A stretch of DNA of 5,694 nucleotides from assembly GCA_034409055.1 (NCBI GenBank), contig DAOUMU010000126.1, positions 1 to 5,694 on the forward strand. The letters run 5' to 3'. This document shows positions 1 to 5,628 of the stretch, piece after piece. Source of the DNA: DAOUMU01 sp034409055. Lineage in GTDB: Bacteria > Chloroflexota > Anaerolineae > 4572-78 > J111. The notes below the pieces were generated by a model. That model saw nothing but the letters and a program-made list of their open reading frames with translations. It was not told the origin of the DNA and ran no database searches. The position numbers and the translations under genes were made by a program. Each line of letters begins with the position of its first letter. Within the stretch, counting starts at the first letter, position 1.

Positions 1-2631
1 CCCATCAAGATCGCCACCGCCCTGGTCATCTCCGGTCCCAATGAAACCCTGGGCATCGACTCCCAGACCGGCGTCGAAGTGGCCATCCAGGAACGAGGCG
101 AACTCCTCGGCCATCCCATCGAACTGATCGCTGAAGACGGCGCCTGCTCGGCCGAGGGCGGCCAAACCGCCGCCACCAAAATCGCCTCCGATGACAGCAT
201 CATCGCCGTGGTCGGCCACAACTGCTCCAGTTCCTGCACCCCGGCCGCCCCCATCTACAACGATGCCGGGATGACCATGATCTCCCCCTCCTGCACCGCG
301 CCGGCTCTGACCGACCCGGCCACCCACGTCCCCAGCCTCCTGCGCTCCTGCCACAACGACAAAATCCAGGGGCGGGTCATGGCTGAGTATGCCTACAACG
401 AACTGGGCGTGCGCAAGGCGGCCACCATCCACGATGGCAGCCCCTACGCCGAGCAGTTGCAGCAGGTCTTTGCCGACGTCTTCACCGAATTGGGCGGCGA
501 GATCACGGCTCAGGAAGCGGTCAACGTCGGCGACACCGATATGCGCCCGGTCTTGACCTCGATTGCCACGGGCGGGCCGGACTTCCTCTACTACCCGATC
601 TTCATTGCCGAAGGTGGCTTCATCACCACCCAGGCCAAGGAGATCAGCGGCCTGGAGGACGTCATTCTGGCCGGAGCGGACGGCATGAACTCACCCGACT
701 TTGTGGAAGCGGCCGGCGAGGCCGGGGAGGGGATGTACTTCTCCGGGCCGGACCTGGCTTTCAGTGGTGATCAGTATGAGCAGTTCAAGGCAGCGTACAA
801 AGAGATTTCGGGGCAAGACTTGTTGAGCGTGTTCCACGCCCACGCCTACGATGCGGCCAACATGATCTTCGATGCGGTGGAGCAGGTGGCCAAGCAGGAC
901 GCGGACGGGAACACGATCATTGGCCGGCAGGCGTTGCGGGATGCGCTGTATGCCACCAAGAACCATAAGGGCCTCACCGGCACGTTGACCTGTGATGAGA
1001 ACGGCGACTGTGCCGACCCCCGGATTGCCATCTCCCAGCTTCAGAATGGCGAATACGTCCGCATTGCCGGCGGTGCTGAAGTGGCCGAAGAAGAAGCGAT
1101 GGCCGAAGGCGACTGCGACTACGGTGGCCTGATCAAGAGCATCGAAGCGGTTGATGACATGACGGTCAAGTTCAACCTGTGCTCGCCCGACGTGGCCTTC
1201 CCCTCCAAGGTGGCCTTTACCGCCTTCAACATCCATCCCTCCGAATACCTGGAAGCCACCGGCGGCACCGGTGACATCCTGGAAAAACCGATCGGCACCG
1301 GGCCTTATGAGGTGGTAGAGTGGAAGCGTGGCGATAGCATCACCTTCAAGCGATACGACGGTTACTGGGGCGAACCGGCCAAAACCGAAACCCTGGTCTT
1401 CCGCTGGAGCTCCGAAGGGGCGCAACGCTTGCTAGAACTGCAATCCGGCGCGGTGGACGGTATTGACAACCCCACCCCGGATGACTTCCCGGTCATCGAA
1501 GCCGATAGCAGCTTGACGCTGTATCCGCGCGAGGGTCTGAACATTTTCTACTTTGGCATGACCAACTACCATCCGCCGTTTGACAATGAACTGGTACGGC
1601 AAGCCATCGCCGTCGGTATTGACCGGCAGCGGATTGTGGACAACTTCTATCCGGCCGGATCGGTGGTGGCCTCCCACTTTACCCCCTGCGCCATCCCGGG
1701 CGGCTGCGAAGGGCCGGCCTGGCCAGACTACAATCCCGAAAAAGCCAAAGAAATGCTGGCCGAAGCCGGTTTCCCGGATGGGTTTGACACCACGATTGCT
1801 TACCGGGATGTGGTCCGCAGCTACTTGCCGGAGCCGGGTGTGGTCGCCCAAGATCTCCAGGCCCAGTTGAAAGAGCTTGGCATCAACGCCGAGATTACGG
1901 TTATGGAAAGTGGCGCCTTCCTGGATGCGGCCGACCGGGGTGAGTTGACCGGCTTCCACATGCTGGGCTGGGGTGCCGACTATCCGGACCAGACTAACTT
2001 CCTGGACTTCCACTTTGGCGCTGGGGCGAGTGAACAGTTTGGCGAGGGCTTCGCCGACATCCACGAAACCCTGCGCGAAGCGGCCAGCCTGCCCGATCAG
2101 GCCGAGCGGAACAAGCTGTATGCCCAGGCCAACGAGCTGCTGATCGAGCACGTGCCTATGGTGCCGGTGGCCCACGGTGGTTCGGGGACAGCGTTCAAAG
2201 GCGGGGTTGAAGGCGCCCACGCCTCACCGCTGGGGAACGAATACTTCGCGGTGATGGAACTGCCTGGACAGGACACCCTGGTCTGGATGCAAAACGCCGA
2301 ACCGATCAGCGCCTACTGCGCGGATGAGACGGACGGCGAAACCTTCCGCCTGTGTGAGCAGGTCAGCGAAAGCCTGTTGGCCTACGAAGTGGGTGGTACG
2401 GCGGTGCAGCCCGCCCTGGCCGAACGCTACGAAGCGAACGATAATCTGGACGAGTGGACTTTCTACCTGCGACCTGGGGTCAAATTCCACGACGGCAGCG
2501 ATCTGGATGCCCAGGACGTGATTCTCAGCTACGAAGCCCAGTGGGATATGGCCAGCCCGCTGCACACCGGTCGAGACGGCAACTTCACTTACTTCCAGGC
2601 CTTCTTCTTCGCCTTCAAGAATGCCGAATAA
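1..2631 (+). CDS. Chimeric ABC-transporter solute-binding protein: LivK-like domain fused to a circularly permuted DppA/OppA-like domain (5' end outside window)
   Basis: The frame is open from base 1, so the true start, signal peptide and any lipobox lie upstream; 876 codons are visible before TAA (a TGA follows at once). Codons 1-355 form a type I periplasmic binding fold of the LivK kind: it opens with I-K-I-A-T-A-L-V-I-S-G-P, then G-H-N-C-S-S-S-C (72-79) and I-S-P-S-C-T-A-P (94-101), and closes with L-T-C-D-E-N-G-D-C. An acidic Ala/Glu linker (about 356-373) follows. Codons 374-756 match the SBP_bac_5 family from its V-D-D-x-T-V-x-F strand through P-I-G-T-G-P-Y, R-Q-A-I-A-V-G-I-D and D-Y-N-P-E-K-A-K to its usual C-terminus. 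Codons 757-876 then carry the segment that normally begins that family (Q-D-T-L-V-W, L-R-P-G-V-K-F-H-D-G-S). The product should be extracytoplasmic and bind ligand. The SBP_bac_5 half suits the peptide-type permeases downstream; its ligand is unknown. Family assignments are secure, the purpose of the fusion is not. Confidence 0.9.
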   Translation, partial: PIKIATALVISGPNETLGIDSQTGVEVAIQERGELLGHPIELIAEDGACSAEGGQTAATKIASDDSIIAVVGHNCSSSCTPAAPIYNDAGMTMISPSCTAPALTDPATHVPSLLRSCHNDKIQGRVMAEYAYNELGVRKAATIHDGSPYAEQLQQVFADVFTELGGEITAQEAVNVGDTDMRPVLTSIATGGPDFLYYPIFIAEGGFITTQAKEISGLEDVILAGADGMNSPDFVEAAGEAGEGMYFSGPDLAFSGDQYEQFKAAYKEISGQDLLSVFHAHAYDAANMIFDAVEQVAKQDADGNTIIGRQALRDALYATKNHKGLTGTLTCDENGDCADPRIAISQLQNGEYVRIAGGAEVAEEEAMAEGDCDYGGLIKSIEAVDDMTVKFNLCSPDVAFPSKVAFTAFNIHPSEYLEATGGTGDILEKPIGTGPYEVVEWKRGDSITFKRYDGYWGEPAKTETLVFRWSSEGAQRLLELQSGAVDGIDNPTPDDFPVIEADSSLTLYPREGLNIFYFGMTNYHPPFDNELVRQAIAVGIDRQRIVDNFYPAGSVVASHFTPCAIPGGCEGPAWPDYNPEKAKEMLAEAGFPDGFDTTIAYRDVVRSYLPEPGVVAQDLQAQLKELGINAEITVMESGAFLDAADRGELTGFHMLGWGADYPDQTNFLDFHFGAGASEQFGEGFADIHETLREAASLPDQAERNKLYAQANELLIEHVPMVPVAHGGSGTAFKGGVEGAHASPLGNEYFAVMELPGQDTLVWMQNAEPISAYCADETDGETFRLCEQVSESLLAYEVGGTAVQPALAERYEANDNLDEWTFYLRPGVKFHDGSDLDAQDVILSYEAQWDMASPLHTGRDGNFTYFQAFFFAFKNAE

Positions 2632-2674
2632 TGACCGGTAGCGTTCGCTAAAGATACAATAATGGTGTAAAATG

Positions 2675-2726
2675 GGGCAGGGTATGATCAAGGGGTAACC
2701 CTTTGACAAGACCCTGCCCTTTTGTT
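2675..2726 (+). terminator. Rho-independent terminator after the binding-protein gene
   Basis: A perfect 9-bp outer stem (GGGCAGGGT at 2675-2683 with ACCCTGCCC at 2711-2719) is followed directly by TTTTGTT. Inside it a second stem (2688-2695 with 2699-2706, one G-U pair, 3-base loop) stacks across a 4x4 internal loop. It lies 43 bases after the stop codon, as expected for termination of the upstream gene. The right half of the hairpin also carries the promoter of the next unit. The T-tract is interrupted by one G, so some read-through into the permease genes is possible. Confidence 0.78.
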
Positions 2727-2731
2727 ATCTT
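2703..2731 (+). promoter_or_regulatory. Sigma70-type promoter for the permease operon
   Basis: A perfect -35 hexamer TTGACA (2703-2708) stands 17 bases before TATCTT (2726-2731, four of six matches to TATAAT, including the key first A and last T). Transcription would start near 2738 and leave a leader of roughly 23 bases before the DppB-like start at 2761. The promoter is embedded in the descending arm and T-tract of the preceding terminator. This was found by eye and is untested; a divergent bacterial phylum may use somewhat different hexamers. Confidence 0.5.
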
Positions 2732-2742
2732 TAAGATACGTC

Positions 2743-2748
2743 AGGAGG
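2743..2748 (+). promoter_or_regulatory. dppB: Shine-Dalgarno AGGAGG that decides the dppB start
   Basis: AGGAGG is the only strong ribosome-binding site here. It lies 12 bases before ATG 2761, slightly long but workable. The frame also has a TTG at 2722, which would lie upstream of the predicted transcript start and lacks a site of its own. The ATG at 2750 is in another frame and only one base from AGGAGG, so it is unlikely to be used. Confidence 0.6.
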
Positions 2749-2760
2749 TATGGCGAGCCT

Positions 2761-3843
2761 ATGGGCCAATATATTGCCCGGAGAACTGTCTTAGCGATCC
2801 CCGTTTTAATCGGAATTCTATTTGTCACCTTTGTCCTGGCCCGGGTCATCCCGGGCGATCCCTGTCGAGCCGTGCTGGGCGAGCGGGCCACCGACGAGAT
2901 TTGTGACGCTTTTATGGAACGGAACGGTCTGAACGAACCCATTCCCGTTCAATTTGTCATTTATCTCAAACAAATTTTGATTGAGCGAGATCTAGGTGAA
3001 TCGTTCCGTTTTGGCCGCCCGGTGATCGATATCATCGTCGAACGCCTGCCGGTCACCGTTGAATTGGCCATATCGGCTATGATCTTTGCCACGATTTTTG
3101 GTATTATGTTTGGGGTTATCTCGGCCTATTGGCATAACTCAAGCATCGACGTGAGCACCATGGTCGGGGCCAATATCGGGGTCTCGGTGCCCGTTTTTGT
3201 GCTGGGATTGTTGCTGCAATACGTCTTCGCCTTGCTCTTTAAGGAGACCTTTCTGCAACTGCCTCCCTCGGGCCGGCTTACTTCCGGGGTCACCAACCCG
3301 CCCTTTTTCGAGGTTTGGGGTTGGAACCTTCAGGAAGACACCAGTCTGTTCACCTTTGTTGCCTTTCTGAGCAATCTTAACTTTTTGAATGCCCTCATCA
3401 CCGCCAATTGGGAAGCCCTTGGCGACGCGCTCAAGCATATGATTTTACCGGCAGTAGCCGTGGGTACGATTCCCCTGGCCATTATTGCCCGGATCACCCG
3501 GTCCAGTTTGCTCGAAGTCTTGAGTCTGGATTATATCCGGACCGCCAGGGCCAAAGGGCTGGCCGAGCTTGGCGTTGTCTTCGAGCACGGTTTGACCAAT
3601 GCCCTGCTCCCGGTGGTGACCATCATCGGCCTGCAACTGGGTTATTTACTGGCCGGCGCCGTGCTGACCGAAACCATCTTTAACCTGGCCGGCCTGGGAC
3701 GGACCTTATTTGAGGCCATTACTGCCCGCGACTATATCATCGTCCAGGGCTTTACCCTAATTATTGCGGTTAGCTTTGTGATTGTTAATTTAATCGTAGA
3801 TATTTCTTACGCTTTTCTTGATCCACGCATTCGTTTGAGTTAG
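2761..3843 (+). CDS. dppB: Dipeptide/oligopeptide ABC transporter inner-membrane permease, DppB-like
   Basis: The 360-residue product is the first of two membrane subunits of a peptide/nickel-type ABC importer and would form half of the channel. ATG 2761 gives the typical N-terminus M-G-Q-Y-I-A-R-R followed by a hydrophobic helix (residues 9-28). R-V-I-P-G-D-P (28-34) is the usual motif after helix 1 in DppB proteins. Further hydrophobic segments lie near 99-122, 138-160, 225-243, 281-303 and 327-350. The EAA-type loop that docks the ATPase is D-Y-I-R-T-A-R-A-K-G-L (257-267), followed by N-A-L-L-P-V-V-T, T-E-T-I-F and the usual D-P-R-I-R-L end. At 360 residues it is somewhat longer than many relatives, the extra length lying around 160-222. 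The next permease starts 12 bases after the TAG, indicating an operon. Family assignment is firm; calling it dipeptide-specific is convention. Confidence 0.93.
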   Translation: MGQYIARRTVLAIPVLIGILFVTFVLARVIPGDPCRAVLGERATDEICDAFMERNGLNEPIPVQFVIYLKQILIERDLGESFRFGRPVIDIIVERLPVTVELAISAMIFATIFGIMFGVISAYWHNSSIDVSTMVGANIGVSVPVFVLGLLLQYVFALLFKETFLQLPPSGRLTSGVTNPPFFEVWGWNLQEDTSLFTFVAFLSNLNFLNALITANWEALGDALKHMILPAVAVGTIPLAIIARITRSSLLEVLSLDYIRTARAKGLAELGVVFEHGLTNALLPVVTIIGLQLGYLLAGAVLTETIFNLAGLGRTLFEAITARDYIIVQGFTLIIAVSFVIVNLIVDISYAFLDPRIRLS

Positions 3844-3855
3844 GGGGAAAGAGTT

Positions 3856-4797
3856 ATGACTGCTGAAACAATATCAGCTCCGGCAGTAGCGGCGCAAGCC
3901 AGGGAACCCAGCAGCCTTTATCGAGATGCTGTCCGGCACCTGCTGCAAAAACGGTCGGCCATCGTGGGCCTGCTAATGTTATTGACCTTAGCCTCGGTGG
4001 CCATTCTGGCTCCGGTGATTGCTCCCTTCGACCCGGAAGAACAGTTGATTGGCGTTGAAGATGGCATCAAAAAACGCTCCCCGCCCTGTATTTATGCCCT
4101 CGGCTGCTCAGAGGACCGGCCCCAACACATCTTTGGGGTGGATGCCAACTTTAGGGATTTCTTCAGCCGGGTCGTCTATGGGGCGCGGCTATCCTTGACG
4201 GTGGGCTTTGCCGCAGTGACAATTGCCATTGTCAGTGGCACCATTTTGGGCTCAATCGCCGGCTTTCTCGGTGGCTGGGTCGATAACGTGATTATGCGAC
4301 TCATGGATGTCTTTCTGGCTTTTCCGGCCTTGATTCTGGCCATTGCCATTGTGACCGTACTGGGGCCGGGCTTAATTAACGCCCTGATTGCCATCAGTAT
4401 CGTCACCATTCCGGCTTATGCCCGGGTCATTCGCTCCAGCGTCCTGTCGGTTAAAGAGCAGGATTTTATTATGGCCGATAAAGCCCTGGGAGTGCCTCCG
4501 TTTCGTATTCTTTTCCGGGACATTTTACCCAACGCGATTAATCCCTTGATCGTGCAGGGTACCCTGGGCATTGGCACGGCCATTGTCGAGGTGGCGGCCC
4601 TGTCCTTCCTGGGCCTGGGCGCTCAACCGCCCACCCCGGAATGGGGGTTGATGGTCAGCGCCGAACGGAACCAGGTCTTTACCGCTCCCTTCCTGGTTTT
4701 CATTCCCGGCGTGGCCATTGCCGTCGTGGTGCTTGGCTTTAACCTGCTGGGAGATGGTTTGCAGGACGCCTTAAATCCACGCCTCAATCGCCGCTAA
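3856..4797 (+). CDS. dppC: Dipeptide/oligopeptide ABC transporter inner-membrane permease, DppC-like
   Basis: The 313-residue product is the second membrane subunit and should pair with the DppB-like protein. A purine-rich site (GGGGGAAAGAG, 3843-3853) overlapping the previous stop supports ATG 3856. After a cytoplasmic tail comes helix 1 (about 34-57), then A-P-F-D-P (56-60). A periplasmic loop follows, and then the family signature F-G-V-D-A-N-F-R-D-F-F-S-R-V-V-Y-G-A-R (93-111), which replaces the common G-T-D-x-x-G-R-D form. The EAA-type ATPase-docking loop is at 201-212 (E-Q-D-F-I-M-A-D-K-A-L-G), followed by L-P-N, the A-A-L-S-F-L-G-L-G motif and the terminal L-x-D-x-L-N-P-R-L. The loop before the signature holds two cysteines (C78, C84) that could form a periplasmic disulfide. 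No dppD or dppF gene follows, so the ATPases must be encoded elsewhere. Confidence 0.93.
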   Translation: MTAETISAPAVAAQAREPSSLYRDAVRHLLQKRSAIVGLLMLLTLASVAILAPVIAPFDPEEQLIGVEDGIKKRSPPCIYALGCSEDRPQHIFGVDANFRDFFSRVVYGARLSLTVGFAAVTIAIVSGTILGSIAGFLGGWVDNVIMRLMDVFLAFPALILAIAIVTVLGPGLINALIAISIVTIPAYARVIRSSVLSVKEQDFIMADKALGVPPFRILFRDILPNAINPLIVQGTLGIGTAIVEVAALSFLGLGAQPPTPEWGLMVSAERNQVFTAPFLVFIPGVAIAVVVLGFNLLGDGLQDALNPRLNRR

Positions 4798-4804
4798 CCG
4801 CCTG

Positions 4805-5407
4805 ATGTCCCTCTTGAAAATCTATCCGGGGCATACCCTCCAAACGGCCCTATCCGAAATTATCGCCCCGGTGCGGGTCACTTATCGAGCCTTCGATCAA
4901 CCAGAGCCGGACACCTTACAGGCTCTGGTCGATTTAATGGGGTTGACTCCCCACCTGTCCCTGGTCACCGTTCAAGAACCGACCGGAGCGGCCGACCGGG
5001 TCATCGTCCAGGGGACCAACGGGCACGAGTTAGTGTTTATCGGCCCACCCCTGGGCACCGAGTTGGCTGCCCTGGTCTCGGCCATCATTGTCGCCGGGCG
5101 AGGCCAATCCGGCCTGTCGCCGGCCACCCGCCAGGTCCTGGCCAATTTACGCTCCCCCATCCACCTGGAGGTCTTCACCACCCCGACCTGACCCAACTGT
5201 TCCCACGTGGTCAGTCTGGCCCACAAATTTGCCTTTGAGAGTGCCCAGATTACGGCTGAAGCCATTTCAGCCGTAGCCAGACCAGCCTTAGCCCGACAAT
5301 ACCGGGTGTTGGGCACGCCCCATACGGTCTTGAATGGTCAGGTGCATCTCAAGGGCCGGTTGACCGAAACCCAACTGGGTGAGGCAGTTCAATCGTTATT
5401 ATTGTAA
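4805..5407 (+). CDS. Candidate selenoprotein: AhpF N-terminal-domain/PDO-like thioredoxin-fold protein, in-frame TGA (5189-5191) read as selenocysteine
   Basis: ATG 4805 opens a 201-codon frame interrupted once, by TGA at codon 129. Read as Sec, it gives one 200-residue protein with the active site T-P-T-U129-P-N-C132. The layout matches the N-terminal domain of AhpF and two-fold protein disulfide oxidoreductases. A first degenerate thioredoxin fold (about 12-97) has the AhpF-like G-P-P-L-G-T-E stretch (80-86). A second fold runs from I-H-L-E-V-F (119-124) through the redox motif, the A-H-K-F-A helix (139-143) and the cis-proline loop G-T-P172. From memory, E. coli AhpF has its disulfide at C129-H-N-C132, the same spacing. 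C132 is the only cysteine, so a Sec-Cys pair would be the redox centre, probably for a peroxidase or thiol-disulfide exchange. The frame continues without frameshift to TAA. It starts 7 bases after dppC with no clear Shine-Dalgarno, suggesting coupled translation. The alternative is a pseudogene with a Cys-to-stop mutation. Confidence 0.75.
5188..5219 (+). promoter_or_regulatory. Candidate bacterial SECIS stem-loop for the UGA at 5189
   Basis: Folded by hand, the bases just after the TGA form a stem: 5193-5195 with 5217-5219 and 5196-5199 with 5212-5215 (one bulged C). After a small TT/T internal loop, 5202-5203 pair with 5209-5210 under the five-base loop CACGU. G5207 in the loop is the 16th base after the TGA, near the short edge of the spacing I recall for bacterial SECIS elements. 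A competing fold pairs CTGACC (5188-5193, which includes the TGA) with GGTCAG (5209-5214). Bacterial SECIS elements lie inside the coding region immediately 3' of the UGA, as here. The loop G is not among the first two loop bases, so the match is imperfect. Confidence 0.4.
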
Positions 5408-5428
5408 CATCACCAACATCAAGAGACG

Positions 5429-5437
5429 TGGTATAAT
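5429..5437 (+). promoter_or_regulatory. Extended -10 promoter (TGGTATAAT)
   Basis: A perfect TATAAT (5432-5437) is preceded by TG and one spacer base, the extended -10 form that can work without a good -35. No good -35 hexamer is seen at 16-18 bases upstream. Transcription would begin near 5444, just before the heptanucleotide repeats, and run rightward toward the window end. What it drives is not visible. Confidence 0.45.
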
Positions 5438-5449
5438 CAGTCAAGAGAG

Positions 5450-5504
5450 TTGGTCGTTCGTCGCCTGCCCTGTGGGTTGGTCATTCGTCATTGGTCATTC
5501 GTCG
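5450..5504 (+). repeat. Degenerate heptanucleotide repeats, TTSGTCR
   Basis: Six heptamers fit the pattern TTSGTCR: two at 5450-5463 (TTGGTCG, TTCGTCG) and four in tandem at 5477-5504 (TTGGTCA, TTCGTCA, TTGGTCA, TTCGTCG), so the higher-order unit is 14 bp. A 13-base unrelated spacer separates the blocks. They resemble the short tandemly repeated heptanucleotides known from filamentous cyanobacteria, a likeness recalled rather than checked. Confidence 0.75.
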
Positions 5505-5537
5505 GCTTGTCCTATCGATTGTTTACCCTAAAAAAAC

Positions 5538-5559
5538 AACCAACTAACCAACTAACCAA
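5538..5559 (+). repeat. 8-bp tandem repeat AACCAACT
   Basis: The unit AACCAACT occurs 2.75 times in a row (5538-5545, 5546-5553, then AACCAA at 5554-5559) right after an A-tract. ACCAAC in the repeat is complementary to GTTGGT at 5449-5454 and 5476-5481, so the two repeat groups could pair in a transcript. Confidence 0.7.
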
Positions 5560-5587
5560 GGAAACAACGTAACTACTCAGCCACTAG

Positions 5588-5628
5588 ATGTAGGGATTTG
5601 AGCTTAAAAAAGGCCAAAATCCCTATAT
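5588..5628. other. Long hairpin (inverted repeat) of unknown role
   Basis: TAGGGATTT (5591-5599) pairs perfectly with AAATCCCTA (5617-5625). The stem extends outward by three more pairs (5588-5590 with 5626-5628, one G-U), and a small inner stem may form at 5602-5605 with 5610-5614. No T-run follows on either strand, so it is not a typical terminator. It could be part of a small RNA transcribed from the promoter at 5429, a regulatory leader, or a mobile-element end. Confidence 0.5.

Noticed and set aside
691..2220. Long minus-strand open frames (691-1425 and 1432-2220) opposite the binding-protein gene
   Set aside because: They are antisense shadows produced by the GC-rich codon use of the real gene; their translations resemble no protein family and lack ribosome-binding sites.
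2722..2760. TTG 2722 as the start of the DppB-like permease
   Set aside because: It would lie before the predicted transcription start, has no ribosome-binding site, and adds residues not typical of the family; ATG 2761 with AGGAGG upstream fits better.
5189..5191. TGA as a general sense codon (Trp or Gly reassignment)
   Set aside because: Tryptophan is encoded by TGG throughout and no other in-frame TGA occurs in the recognised genes; the position matches a catalytic Cys, not Trp or Gly.
5207..5407. A separate 66-residue gene starting at GTG 5207
   Set aside because: It has no ribosome-binding site, starts inside the redox helix and lacks the strand a thioredoxin fold needs. It is better explained as the second half of the frame that begins at 4805.
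5519..5539. TTGTTT/AAACAA hairpin next to an A-tract as a terminator
   Set aside because: The stem is short and AT-only; on the minus strand, where the tract would be T-rich, no GC-rich stem precedes it.
5450..5559. CRISPR array
   Set aside because: Repeat units are only 7-14 bp and mostly contiguous, with no regular unique spacers of 30-40 bp.
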